Part shown: positions 7,991 to 16,118 of the stretch, piece after piece | How positions within the stretch are numbered: position 1 is the stretch's first letter | Layout: the number at the start of each line of letters is the position of its first letter | Origin: an archaeon | GTDB lineage: Archaea; Methanobacteriota_B; Thermococci; Methanofastidiosales; NM3 | DNA length: 64,000 nt | Direction of reading: 5' to 3' | Assembly: GCA_004212155.1 (NCBI GenBank) | Contig: RXIG01000001.1 | Location: 143,679-207,678 of the forward strand | Notes under the pieces: model-generated | The model's database searches: none | Told to the model about the DNA's origin: nothing | Seen by the model: the letters and a program-made list of their open reading frames with translations, nothing else | Made by a program: the position numbers and the translations under genes

Positions 7991-8626
7991 ATGAAGTGGA
8001 AGCGCCGAAGGCGCCAAAGACAAAAGATCGCTTCCAGGCACATATCCCGCCTCTTCGACCTTGCAATGGCATACGTGCATGAGAACCCGGCACGCGCCCG
8101 CCGCTATATCGAGATGGCGCGTTCCATCTCCCGCAAGCACAAGGTATCGTTTTCCAAGGAACAGAAACGGTCATATTGCGCGGCATGCAATCTCCCTCTC
8201 GTTACCGGTTCCACGGCACGGGTCAGGATCGGGCATGGCAGGGTGAGCATCACGTGCCTTTCGTGCGGACACGTTAAACGGTATCCCTACCGCAAGGAAC
8301 GGCGCCTGGCGCGCACGCGCCGCCGTGGTTATGCAGAAACCAAGGTCAAGGGAGGGCTCGTCTGCGTTGATGTCACACTCGAGGGCCGTGCCATCAAAGA
8401 CATACAGATAAGCGGTGATTTTTTCTTCTATCCGGAGGAGAAGCTCTCCTTGCTCGAAGATCGCATGCGCCATGTCCAGACGTTCAAGGTACGAGATGCC
8501 GTGCACGCATTCTTCGAGCAGGAGGGCGTGAAGGCGCCGGGCATGACGCCTGACGAACTTGCCGGCGCCATCATGCGCGCCTCAGGCAGGGCAATGCCCC
8601 TTAAAAGTTGGCCTTCACCGTCTTGA
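7991..8626 (+). CDS. Fusion of RNase P subunit Rpr2/Rpp21 with a lipoate-protein-ligase C-terminal-like domain
   Basis: A 211-residue protein. Residues 1-100 are an archaeal Rpr2 (RNase P component 4): basic helices with KIASRHISRLFDLA and ARRYIEMARSISRKH, then a zinc ribbon with CAAC and CLSC pairs. Residues from about 120 (GGLVCVDVTLEGRAIKDIQISGDFFF) match the accessory C-terminal domain of lipoate-protein ligase, in one uninterrupted frame. The ATG at 7991 lies about 27 bases after TTTAAATATT. The 3' end overlaps convergent mcm by 26 bases. I infer a genuine fusion, as no frameshift is needed to join the parts. Confidence 0.75.
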   Translation: MKWKRRRRQRQKIASRHISRLFDLAMAYVHENPARARRYIEMARSISRKHKVSFSKEQKRSYCAACNLPLVTGSTARVRIGHGRVSITCLSCGHVKRYPYRKERRLARTRRRGYAETKVKGGLVCVDVTLEGRAIKDIQISGDFFFYPEEKLSLLEDRMRHVQTFKVRDAVHAFFEQEGVKAPGMTPDELAGAIMRASGRAMPLKSWPSPS

Positions 8627-10649
8627 GGACACCAGCACGCGGTTCGAAGATGTCCCCGCCCCGCTTTAGTTCCTCGATGGCACGGACGATGAACTCCTTT
8701 CCGATGCCTGCCTCCTTTGCCGCCTTGACCACTTCCTCATACGGTGCTCCCTCGTCATAGTCCTGTTCGATCTTTTCGATAAGCTCATAGACCTGTATAA
8801 TCTTTTGGCGCTGCGAGGTGGCCTTTCCAGTCATAAGGATATCAACGTCCATAGAGCCCGTTTCCTTGTCCATCATGATCTTTTCTATGACGCTTCGGTA
8901 TAAGCTGATCGTGGCGTCAGCATCTTCGGGCGTGACAACATTGGAGAGCCGCATGCGCGCTCTGGCCTCCGAAAGGCGGATCAATGCCTCGAGCTGTCGC
9001 GCCGTGATGGGGACCGCGCCACCCTCTGCCCCCTGTTTGCGTATCGAGACGTAGAACTTGTGCAGTTTTTCCACTGTCTCCTTCATGAGCTCGGGATACA
9101 CATTCCTCTTGGCATACGATATGTACTTGACAAGGAACTCCGGCTCGAGGATGGGAGATATGTTTTCCTCGACACCGCTGTGGCTGTCGAGGATGTGTCG
9201 CGCGATGCGCGAGTCCTCCGCATCGTTTGGCACGTCCTTGAGCACGAAGATGAGGTCGAATCGCGAGAGCAGAGAATGGGGAAGGTCGATCTGTTCGAGT
9301 TCGTTCTTATAGTTGTCGAATCTTCCAAGCTTCGGATTCGCAGCGGCAAGGATCGACGCCCTTGCATTAAGCGTCGCCACGATGCCCGCCTTGGCGATGC
9401 TGATCGTTTGCTGCTCCATCGCCTCGTGCACCGACGAACGGTCATCGGTGGTCATCTTGTCGATCTCATCGATACAGGCTATGCCCCCGTCGGCGAGCAC
9501 GAGGGCACCTGCCTCTAGCGCCCAGCCGCCCGTTGTTTCATCCTTGACGACAGCCGCGGTAAGGCCGGCGCTTGACGTGCCCTTTCCTGAGGTGTAGACG
9601 CTACGCGGGGCGAGACGGGCGACATATTGGAGGATCTGTGACTTGGCAACACCAGGATCACCGACGAGCAGCATATTGGAATCACCTCGCAATCTCGTGC
9701 CGTCGGGGAGCTCGCGCATCACACCTGCAAAGAGTTGGAGTGCTATTGCCTCCTTGACGTCGCTGAGGCCGTAGATAGAGGGGGATATGGACCCAACGAC
9801 CTTCTGAACGATGTTCTCGTCCTGGGACAGCTCCCATATCCGCGCCTCGTCCTCATCGGTGATGAGCGTGTCGTCGACGTCCTTTTCGAGCACCTCGATG
9901 CAGTTCACCTCGATGTATTTGGAAAACGTTGTCTTCTTGACCTTGAACTGACTGTCCTGAACGGTCTTGAGGATGCCCGTGACGGTCACGCGTGAGCCTG
10001 CCTGGGCCATATCTACGATATCGTCGCGCAGCAGGCAGTTGATGTGCTGGGGCATGCGCCCTCCCTTGAGGGTCTCGGGACGCTCCTGCACCTTGATCAG
10101 CTGCCAGTCGATGAATCGCGACTGATCTTCCAAAAGCTTGAAGGGACCTGACTTGCCGCATGCCGGATTGGGACATGCAGGGGGTTTCTTGAAGTTCGTC
10201 GAGTCCTGGCGTATGAAGATGATCTCACCGCACCGTTCACATTCAAAGACCGCCTCTATGATCTCGGGCTTCACCTCGGAGGCCCGTCCTACGATGGCGA
10301 TGATCTGTATGAGCTTGTGCATATCCTCCGTTCGTATCTGCCTGATCCCCTTATCGCGCGTGGCATCAAGATTGTGAAACCGTACATGAAGCGACTGGTC
10401 GGGAAACTCTGGCAAGGCCTCCTGGAGAACCTGTTCCGCGATGGGGATGACCTCAAGCGGCTTGTCGACCAGTTCGGTATAGATGTCCTGGTCATACGTT
10501 ATGAGGTCGTCACAGTCGACGACGAGGCTATGCGTGTCGTTCGCCCTCATATCCTCTATCTTCTTCTTGTACTTGGGAAACGATACGTCGGGATAAGTTT
10601 CGAAAAAATCCCTGAATCCGCTGATGATGGAATCGAAATCTACTGCCAT
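8601..10649 (-). CDS. mcm: MCM replicative DNA helicase
   Basis: A 682-residue AAA+ helicase of usual archaeal MCM length. The order is an N-terminal helical domain; a zinc-binding module (CERCGEII ... CPNPACG, about residues 134-165); the OB fold; the ATPase core with Walker A GDPGVAKSQ, Walker B IDEIDKM and the SRFDL arginine-finger segment; and a C-terminal winged-helix region. It forms hexamers that unwind DNA ahead of the fork. The start overlaps the end of the GINS gene by 10 bases, so both are made from one transcript, a typical archaeal pairing. Confidence 0.97.
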   Translation of the reverse strand: MAVDFDSIISGFRDFFETYPDVSFPKYKKKIEDMRANDTHSLVVDCDDLITYDQDIYTELVDKPLEVIPIAEQVLQEALPEFPDQSLHVRFHNLDATRDKGIRQIRTEDMHKLIQIIAIVGRASEVKPEIIEAVFECERCGEIIFIRQDSTNFKKPPACPNPACGKSGPFKLLEDQSRFIDWQLIKVQERPETLKGGRMPQHINCLLRDDIVDMAQAGSRVTVTGILKTVQDSQFKVKKTTFSKYIEVNCIEVLEKDVDDTLITDEDEARIWELSQDENIVQKVVGSISPSIYGLSDVKEAIALQLFAGVMRELPDGTRLRGDSNMLLVGDPGVAKSQILQYVARLAPRSVYTSGKGTSSAGLTAAVVKDETTGGWALEAGALVLADGGIACIDEIDKMTTDDRSSVHEAMEQQTISIAKAGIVATLNARASILAAANPKLGRFDNYKNELEQIDLPHSLLSRFDLIFVLKDVPNDAEDSRIARHILDSHSGVEENISPILEPEFLVKYISYAKRNVYPELMKETVEKLHKFYVSIRKQGAEGGAVPITARQLEALIRLSEARARMRLSNVVTPEDADATISLYRSVIEKIMMDKETGSMDVDILMTGKATSQRQKIIQVYELIEKIEQDYDEGAPYEEVVKAAKEAGIGKEFIVRAIEELKRGGDIFEPRAGVLKTVKANF

Positions 10650-11092
10650 GCGTCTCCCTCGAACAATGAGCGCCCTATGTCTTCAACGAGCGATGAGAGC
10701 TTGACATAGAACTCAGCTTCCTTCGGTTGCATATACGCCTTGATGCTTTTAGGTTGATTGAGGTGTTTATGTATCTTTTCCAAGCGCACGTAAAGTAATT
10801 CCATGGTGGCCTGGCGCAGGCGTCCCTGCTCCTTTTCCTCCTTTTCTGTGGCGATCGAATGGGCAACGAGTTCATAGATGTTTGTTGGCAGTTCCTGCAG
10901 ACCGGGTTGAGAACGTTCAGTCATCACATATTTTCGCATCGCGGCGCTTGAAACACGGGGGATCTCGACCACTTCGTTGCGCTCGAGCACGTAGGCGATG
11001 TGCGGTGGCAATTCCTTCGTTTCGCCCTTCTTTATCACGACAGTGAGCAAGTCGGATTCGTACTGATATGTCTGCAGCCCCTTCACTTTCAT
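10640..11092 (-). CDS. Archaeal GINS complex subunit, Gins23 type
   Basis: A 150-residue protein directly upstream of, and overlapping, mcm. It begins with a small beta domain (LLTVVIKKGETKELPPHIAYVLERNE) followed by a mostly helical domain with ELLYVRLEKIHKHL. This B-then-A order is that of Psf2/Psf3-like Gins23, whereas Gins51 has the reverse order. GINS joins MCM and the GAN/Cdc45-like nuclease at the replication fork. The identification rests on fold order and gene context more than on strict motifs, since the family diverges fast. Confidence 0.8.
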   Translation of the reverse strand: MKVKGLQTYQYESDLLTVVIKKGETKELPPHIAYVLERNEVVEIPRVSSAAMRKYVMTERSQPGLQELPTNIYELVAHSIATEKEEKEQGRLRQATMELLYVRLEKIHKHLNQPKSIKAYMQPKEAEFYVKLSSLVEDIGRSLFEGDAWQ

Positions 11093-11266
11093 GTGCGGTA
11101 CCCCGGGTTCATGCGTATGCTTGATGCATTAAAAAAATCTTCTCACATACCGACTGGTCCAGGTGTTCATAAAGATTGCTTCGACCCCTTCATGTCCACT
11201 GGAACTTTCTACTCATTTTTGTTAAATTACCCAAAAGCTTTTAACATCCGTGGGCATGGAGATACC

Positions 11267-12034
11267 ATGAAGCGCAACTCTCAAGAGATTGCCGTGATCG
11301 GACTCTTTATAGCACTTATCGCCGTTTTGCAGGTGTCCCCCCTCTACGTGCCTACGGCATGGGGAATGCGCATCGATATCGTCGCCGTGCCGGTGCTTGT
11401 GGCATTCTTCCTGTATGGCCTGCGCACAGCTCTTGCGGTCTCTGCCGGCATGTTCGTAGTGCTCTCCATCGTTGCTGCCGAATCGGTTATCGGCGCTTCG
11501 ATGAAGTGGATAGCGACAGTACCCATGGTAATCACTCCTGCAATCCTCAGATTGCAGGTAAGCAAGGAAAGCCTTCGAAACGACATAGGCACCATCGTAG
11601 GGGCCGTGATTAGCATCGTTGCACTCATTGCACTCGTTGGCATCATGTACGAGATGGCGGGCTCCGAATCCCGGGAGCTGTATTCACCCTTCATCGTGCT
11701 CATCGCTTCCGCCGCGTTCTATGGTGCTTTCTACATCGTCAGTCAGCGTCATGAACCACAAAGCCTCGGCATTTACAAGGAACCAAAGATGATTGCCACT
11801 GTGCTCATCCTCGCTGTCCTCGTACGGGGGATAACGACCACCGTTATCAACTATTACTTCACGCTACCCGTATTCTTCGACATACCCACGGCGGCGGCGC
11901 TCGAATGGGTACCGTGGTATGTGATGTTTGGCCTCAATGCCATACAGGGTGCGCTTGAGGTCACCGTTGCATGGCTGCTCGTGTTCAAGACGAAGGCATT
12001 TTCGTACGTGCAAAAAGCTTATATACAATCGTAA
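11267..12034 (+). CDS. ECF-transporter S-component-like membrane protein
   Basis: A 255-residue polytopic protein with about six hydrophobic helices, starting EIAVIGLFIALIAVLQV. It carries a conserved-looking WGMRIDIVAVPVLVAFFLYG segment typical of ECF substrate-binding S-components (riboflavin/queuosine/vitamin type). The ATG at 11267 is preferred because an AAAGCTTTTAAC promoter element lies about 25 bases upstream; an open frame reaches back to 11000 but runs over the GINS promoter. The energising A and T components are not in the window. The vitamin carried is unknown. Confidence 0.65.
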   Translation: MKRNSQEIAVIGLFIALIAVLQVSPLYVPTAWGMRIDIVAVPVLVAFFLYGLRTALAVSAGMFVVLSIVAAESVIGASMKWIATVPMVITPAILRLQVSKESLRNDIGTIVGAVISIVALIALVGIMYEMAGSESRELYSPFIVLIASAAFYGAFYIVSQRHEPQSLGIYKEPKMIATVLILAVLVRGITTTVINYYFTLPVFFDIPTAAALEWVPWYVMFGLNAIQGALEVTVAWLLVFKTKAFSYVQKAYIQS

Positions 12035-12046
12035 GCAGTGGGGCGT

Positions 12047-12628
12047 ATGGTACAGGCCGCGGTGCTCCTAAAGCTCGTGGACGCGAAATCACGCCTCGCT
12101 CCTTTTCTTTCCCTTGCTCAGCGCCAGACCATGGTATTGTACATGCTCTCGCATGTGCTCAACGTTCTTGAGGACGTGCCCACAATGATCCTTACACGAT
12201 CGTTTTGCGCATTGGGTACGCGTAGCGACGAGGAAAACATCAACGAATGTATCGACATGGTGCGACGGTCGATCGATGACGACCTGGTCGTTGTCACGAG
12301 CGATCTGCCTTTTTTTAACAAAGAAGCGCTTCAGGCGCTTACAAGCGAACCTGAAACGCTGGCGATAGGACCCTCCCACAACGGTGGCACGAGTGGTCTT
12401 TTCATCCCTCGTTCGATCGATTTCTCGCCGCGTTTTGGAAGGGGGAGCCTCGAGCGGCATCGACAGCAGTCTGTGGAGAAAGGGCATACCATGCGTTTGG
12501 TCGATATGCCCGCATTCAGGGATGTCGATACATGGGAGGATGTGGAATGGATATTTGAAAACGCACCTTCATCGGCCATAGGACGATTTTTGTCCGGATT
12601 GGCCAAGCGCCCTATAACTGCCTTTTGA
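12047..12628 (+). CDS. cofC: 2-phospho-L-lactate guanylyltransferase CofC
   Basis: A 193-residue nucleotidyltransferase resembling CofC, which activates 2-phospholactate (or PEP) with GTP for coenzyme F420 synthesis. Matching segments are the N-terminal KLVDAKSRLAPFLS phosphate loop, VVVTSDLPFF with the metal-binding acid, IGPSHNGGTSGLFI, the RFGRGSLERH block and a final DVDTWEDV. The ATG at 12047 is preferred over the GTG at 12038 because a TATATA box lies about 25 bases before it. It points to an F420-using organism. The 3' end overlaps convergent DUF47 by 17 bases. Confidence 0.83.
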   Translation: MVQAAVLLKLVDAKSRLAPFLSLAQRQTMVLYMLSHVLNVLEDVPTMILTRSFCALGTRSDEENINECIDMVRRSIDDDLVVVTSDLPFFNKEALQALTSEPETLAIGPSHNGGTSGLFIPRSIDFSPRFGRGSLERHRQQSVEKGHTMRLVDMPAFRDVDTWEDVEWIFENAPSSAIGRFLSGLAKRPITAF

Positions 12629-13256
12629 CAGACATTATCTCGAGGATGCTTGCGCTGTCCTCCATTCGGTCAGAGATGCTGGCGACATTGAGCACGAAGT
12701 CGCGCAGCCATAGTTTTTCTGCAAGGTGCAGGTCACTGTTTTCAAAGATCGTCTTCCTGAGCTTGTACTCGATCTTGTCAACGACATGCTCCTTTCGCTC
12801 CACTTCCTGCGTTTCCTTGATCGTCATCTCCCTGTCGGTTCGGAAATAGACGATCGCCTTCTTGAGATTCTCGAAGGGGGATATGGTGTTCTCGACAAGC
12901 TCGGTGAATCCTGATGACATCGACGAAGGTATGTGGGGATGCTCGAGCACGAGCGTGTTGATGTTGAACTTGGCCTTGTCGGCTATGTCGTCATACGTAT
13001 AGCTGAACGTATAGATGTCATCCCTGTAGAGGGGCATGAAAGCACCCTCGTAGAGCTTCATCTGCACGGCCCGCTTCTTCTCGTCGGCGATGTGCTCATC
13101 ATGCATGATCTCATCGCGTATGGACTCGCACTGGCATATGTCGTCGCTTAGGTACGAATCCATGCCCCTCTTGAAACCTCGGAGACACTTTTCGATGTGG
13201 ACCGTATGTTCATCGATGATCGAGGAGACTTCCTTCTCCTTCTTTCCAAAAATCAT
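12612..13256 (-). CDS. DUF47 (PhoU-like) protein
   Basis: A 214-residue, all-helical protein opening with MIFGKKEKEVSSIIDEH. It has acidic motifs such as SIRDEIMHDEHIADEKK and YTYDDIADKA, spaced as in PhoU/DUF47 proteins, where they bind metal-phosphate clusters. DUF47 proteins usually accompany PitA phosphate transporters, but none is adjacent here. The ATG at 13256 lies about 25 bases after AAGTATATATT and is preferred over two earlier in-frame ATGs. Phosphate-linked regulation is the family expectation, not something the neighbours show. Confidence 0.8.
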   Translation of the reverse strand: MIFGKKEKEVSSIIDEHTVHIEKCLRGFKRGMDSYLSDDICQCESIRDEIMHDEHIADEKKRAVQMKLYEGAFMPLYRDDIYTFSYTYDDIADKAKFNINTLVLEHPHIPSSMSSGFTELVENTISPFENLKKAIVYFRTDREMTIKETQEVERKEHVVDKIEYKLRKTIFENSDLHLAEKLWLRDFVLNVASISDRMEDSASILEIMSVKRQL

Positions 13257-13359
13257 TGAATATAGATTCTTGTGAAAAAATATATACTTTTCCATGACGG
13301 GCCGTGTGCGAACACACATGTCGTGCACTAATTGATGGCACGTTCATATACGGTAAGCT

Positions 13360-13378
13360 TTTTATCTGTCCGATAAAA
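13360..13378. promoter_or_regulatory. Inverted repeat in the promoter of the second ArsR gene
   Basis: TTTTATC-TGTCC-GATAAAA has perfect 7-bp arms. It lies 10 bases before the ArsR start codon and overlaps the TATA-like sequence, a position suited to autorepression. The arms differ from the dyads near the first ArsR gene. Confidence 0.55.
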
Positions 13379-13388
13379 TGAGTATGCA

Positions 13389-13682
13389 ATGGACAAGGAA
13401 CGGGAAGTAGCAAGCATCTTCAAAGCCCTTTCAGACGAGAATCGGGTGAAGATTGTGGAATTCCTGCGAGAAGGGGAGCGGTGTGTTTGCGAGATCGTGC
13501 CCTTCATCGGCACTTCCCAATCCAATGTTTCTCAACATCTTCGCGTGCTGCGTGAGGCGGGCGTCATCGATTACCGCCGCGACGGAAAGAAGATCATGTA
13601 CTTCGTTGTTTTCAAAGATGTCTTTGATATCCTCGACACTGTCTATGCAACGACCACGCAGATGATGAACGCTTCCGAATGA
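13389..13682 (+). CDS. ArsR-family transcriptional regulator heading a thiol-redox cluster
   Basis: A 97-residue winged-helix protein. It starts with IFKALSDENRVKIVEFL, has a CVC pair in ERCVCEIVPF (the alpha-3 sensor site of ArsR), a recognition helix SQSNVSQHLRVLREAGV and a wing at DGKKIMYF. It is about 27 residues shorter than the other ArsR protein in the window and lacks its Cys/His tail. Inverted repeats sit in its own promoter and in that of the permease gene 91 bases downstream. It therefore probably represses the permease/thioredoxin/CcdA cluster in response to a metalloid or thiol-reactive ligand. Confidence 0.88.
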   Translation: MDKEREVASIFKALSDENRVKIVEFLREGERCVCEIVPFIGTSQSNVSQHLRVLREAGVIDYRRDGKKIMYFVVFKDVFDILDTVYATTTQMMNASE

Positions 13683-13726
13683 GCTAACTCTCTTGTGCAT
13701 ACCCTCCATACCAAAAGTTTTTTAAG

Positions 13727-13762
13727 CTAAATATAATCATATTAGTAATTACTTATATTTAG
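13727..13762. promoter_or_regulatory. Long inverted repeat in the permease promoter
   Basis: CTAAATATAA and TTATATTTAG form perfect 10-bp arms separated by 16 bases, and the spacer itself contains the palindrome GTAATTAC. The element ends 10 bases before the permease ATG and spans the likely TATA region, with a GAGGG ribosome binding site just after it. A binding site for the adjacent ArsR regulator is the simplest reading. Confidence 0.5.
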
Positions 13763-13772
13763 AGGGTTCAAC

Positions 13773-14816
13773 ATGGGGTACATAGAGCGTGCATTGGAAT
13801 CTGGCATATCCGAACTCATCGAATATCTCTCGGCACATACGCTGACATGCCTCGTGCCAGCGTTTTTCATCGCAGGCGCCATAGCGGTGTTCATATCAAA
13901 ACAGGCCGTCGTCAAGTACTTTGGGTGCAATACGAAACGCTACATCTCCTATGGTGTGGCATCGATCTCCGGCGTAATCCTGGCTGCCTGTTCCTGCACC
14001 GTGATTCCTCTCTTTGCGGGTATATGGAGGCGCGGTGCTGGCATTGGCCCGGCCAGTACGTTCCTCTATGCGGGTCCGGCCATAAACATACTTGCCATTT
14101 CCCTCACGGCCAAGGTGCTTGGATTCGAGATAGGCCTTGCACGCGCCGTGGCAGCGATCATCATGGGCATCATGATAGGCCTCATCATGGAGTTTATCTT
14201 CGAGAGGCATAAGGGGGAACCCGAACAAACCCCCTCGGTAGCATGCGACATAGCCGAGGGCATCACTGGTAAGCGTTCAGTATACCTCTTCATAGTTCTC
14301 GTGCTCATACTCCTTGTCGGCACTGCTGCTATTGGGACCTATGTCAAGGTGGCCGCAGTTCTGGCATTGGTGGCCGTCGTAGGCTGGATGACATATGCAT
14401 GGCTGTCTCGTGAGGAGGCACGATCGTGGGGCGAGGAGACATTCTCGCTTTTCAGGATGATATTCCCATTGCTTTTGATCGGCGTGTTCGCCGCCGGTCT
14501 GATAAAAGAGTTCCTCCCCCCTGCGTACGTAGCACAATATGTGGGATCGAACTCGATAGTGGCCAATCTCATCGCGTCCGTGGCCGGCGCGTTCATGTAC
14601 TTTGCGACCCTTACCGAGGTGCCCATCATCGAGTCGCTGACAAGCCTTGGCATGCACAAGGGCCCTGAACTTGCCCTGTTGCTTGCAGGTCCGGCGTTGT
14701 CGTTGCCGAACATGCTCGCCATCCGTCAGGTCATGGGCACGAAAAAGACAGTCACGTATATCGTCCTCGTCATCGTGTTCGCCACCATGTCGGGCATCAT
14801 CTACGGGATGCTGTAG
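13773..14816 (+). CDS. DUF318/ArsP-type permease
   Basis: A 347-residue membrane protein with about eight to ten hydrophobic helices. The family hallmark is visible: SGVILAACSCTVIPLFAGIWRRG near residue 70, with the CSC pair, then GPASTFLYAGPAINILA. The repeat in the second half, TEVPIIESL ... GPALSLPNML, is also visible. ArsP-type members export trivalent organoarsenicals and others are linked to thiol or metal export. It follows the ArsR gene and precedes three small thioredoxins, so efflux of a thiol-bound metal or metalloid is a reasonable inference. Long-distance specificity cannot be read. Confidence 0.82.
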   Translation: MGYIERALESGISELIEYLSAHTLTCLVPAFFIAGAIAVFISKQAVVKYFGCNTKRYISYGVASISGVILAACSCTVIPLFAGIWRRGAGIGPASTFLYAGPAINILAISLTAKVLGFEIGLARAVAAIIMGIMIGLIMEFIFERHKGEPEQTPSVACDIAEGITGKRSVYLFIVLVLILLVGTAAIGTYVKVAAVLALVAVVGWMTYAWLSREEARSWGEETFSLFRMIFPLLLIGVFAAGLIKEFLPPAYVAQYVGSNSIVANLIASVAGAFMYFATLTEVPIIESLTSLGMHKGPELALLLAGPALSLPNMLAIRQVMGTKKTVTYIVLVIVFATMSGIIYGML

Positions 14817-14880
14817 AGAAACATATAAGTACATTATCTTATACGTATATATTAATACTTGAAAACTGGAGGAAGATCAG

Positions 14881-15141
14881 ATGGTCAAGATGGAGTTTTT
14901 CACTGCAGAACCACCTTGCGCGGGGTGCGTGGCCCTGCTCGAGCTCGCGGACAGGGTGGCAGAAGAGTACCCCGAAGTGGAGGTCGTCAAGAATGTGGGT
15001 ATGTGCGACGAGTTCAGAAAATATGAGATCACCTACGTACCGGCATTGATCATAGAGGGCGGAAAGATCGCCTTCATGGGACTTTGCCCTAGCTACGACA
15101 CGCTCGTCGCTGCACTGGCGGAGATGGGGGTGAAGCGATGA
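14881..15141 (+). CDS. Small thioredoxin-like protein with CAGC active site
   Basis: An 86-residue minimal thioredoxin fold. The redox site CAGC is at residues 13-16, after the strand KMEFFTAEPP; the cis-proline segment TYVPALII is near residue 58. It is like the MTH895-type glutaredoxin-sized thioredoxins of methanogens. A GGAGG ribosome binding site and an AT-rich possible promoter precede it. Its stop overlaps the start of the next thioredoxin by 4 bases (ATGA). It may reduce the permease substrate or exchange electrons with the CcdA-like protein. Confidence 0.83.
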   Translation: MVKMEFFTAEPPCAGCVALLELADRVAEEYPEVEVVKNVGMCDEFRKYEITYVPALIIEGGKIAFMGLCPSYDTLVAALAEMGVKR

Positions 15142-15392
15142 TCAAGGTGGAGGTGTTCGCGTCGGAACCACCCTGTTCGGGAGGGAGATTGCTTCTCAAA
15201 CTCATAGACAGGGTTCGGTCGGACTTTGAGGACAAGGCCGAGTTCATCGTCCACAAGGGCGTCAACGATGCGACCGAAGCATACGGTCTTGCGACGACGC
15301 CGGCCATCATCATCGATGGCGACATTCGGATCATTGGTGTTTGCCCAAGCGAGGAAACGTTACGAAATGCCTTTTTCGAGGCAGGATTGTGA
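15138..15392 (+). CDS. Thioredoxin-fold protein with a degenerate CSGG site
   Basis: An 84-residue paralogue of the preceding protein, sharing the opening VEVFASEPPC. The active site reads CSGG at residues 13-16, so the resolving cysteine is missing, while the cis-Pro segment TTPAIIID is kept. A single-cysteine thioredoxin fold cannot cycle as an ordinary dithiol oxidoreductase; it could act by a monothiol mechanism, bind a metalloid, or serve as a chaperone. It overlaps the upstream gene by 4 bases, and the next start follows its stop by 4 bases. Confidence 0.8.
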   Translation: MIKVEVFASEPPCSGGRLLLKLIDRVRSDFEDKAEFIVHKGVNDATEAYGLATTPAIIIDGDIRIIGVCPSEETLRNAFFEAGL

Positions 15393-15396
15393 TAAC

Positions 15397-15645
15397 ATGG
15401 TAGAGGAAATTATGGTATTTGGACCAGAACCAGCATGTGTGAAATGCAAGAAAACGACCGAGGTCGCACAACAGGTGGCAGGTATGCTCGGCATCAACAT
15501 GGCCAAGTATGACGTGCTATCAGAGGAAGCGGACAAGTATGGCATCATGCTCTCACCGGCCGTTGTATTCAAGGGGGAGGTGTTGGTATCCGGAAAGGTG
15601 CCCACCTTCGACTCCCTGAAGGAAATGGTCGAAAAGCGGATGTGA
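15397..15645 (+). CDS. Small thioredoxin-like protein with CVKC active site
   Basis: An 82-residue thioredoxin-fold protein, third in the series. The dithiol site CVKC is at residues 14-17 after IMVFGPEPA, and the cis-Pro segment MLSPAVVF is near residue 51. A longer open frame from 15226 exists, but it overlaps the whole preceding gene; the ATG at 15397 directly follows the previous stop. It overlaps the next gene by 4 bases (GTGA). It probably shares the electron-relay role of the cluster. Confidence 0.82.
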   Translation: MVEEIMVFGPEPACVKCKKTTEVAQQVAGMLGINMAKYDVLSEEADKYGIMLSPAVVFKGEVLVSGKVPTFDSLKEMVEKRM

Positions 15646-16118
15646 ATGCCATCATGGCCATCAAAGGTGGAGGGAAGACCGTTTACATCTATGCGATGTG
15701 TATGTTAATCTTCCTTCCATTCATGGCACAATGCATCACCGGCGATGGGGATGGCAGCGTTCCCGTCACGGCTGACCCATCGTTGAACGAGGTGCATGTG
15801 ACATACTTCCATGAAACAAAGCGCTGTGAAGCCTGCATCCACATGGAAACATGGAGCTACCTCGTGCTCCAGACATACTTCGAGGGCGATGACATTCGCT
15901 TCTTTTCCTACAACATCGAGGAACCTTCCTCATCCGATGCTGTCGAGTTGTATGATGCGTATTACACAAGCCTTTATGTAGACAGCATCTATGATGGCGC
16001 CCATCATATTGAGGAGTTCTCCGACTGTTGGCTGCTCTCGGGTGACAAGGAGGCGTTCATGTCGTCGTTTAAAGATTTTGTGCAACGGCATATTGACAAT
16101 ATGGAGAGATCATCATGA
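15642..16118 (+). CDS. Secreted or anchored thioredoxin-like protein with CEAC motif
   Basis: A 158-residue protein with an N-terminal hydrophobic segment (about residues 13-31) ending in FMAQC, a possible lipobox-like or signal anchor, so the rest lies outside the membrane. The outer domain has VHVTYFHETKRCEACIHMET, a strand followed by CxxC, which resembles a thioredoxin start. The remainder resembles the next gene product, suggesting tandem duplication. Either the GTG at 15642 (overlapping the upstream stop) or the ATG at 15654 may be the start. The precise family is not recognised. Confidence 0.65.
   Translation: MNAIMAIKGGGKTVYIYAMCMLIFLPFMAQCITGDGDGSVPVTADPSLNEVHVTYFHETKRCEACIHMETWSYLVLQTYFEGDDIRFFSYNIEEPSSSDAVELYDAYYTSLYVDSIYDGAHHIEEFSDCWLLSGDKEAFMSSFKDFVQRHIDNMERSS

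Noticed and set aside
11000..11266. Extended N-terminus of the ECF S-component gene
   Set aside because: It covers the GINS coding end and promoter; a promoter and the first helix support the start at 11267.
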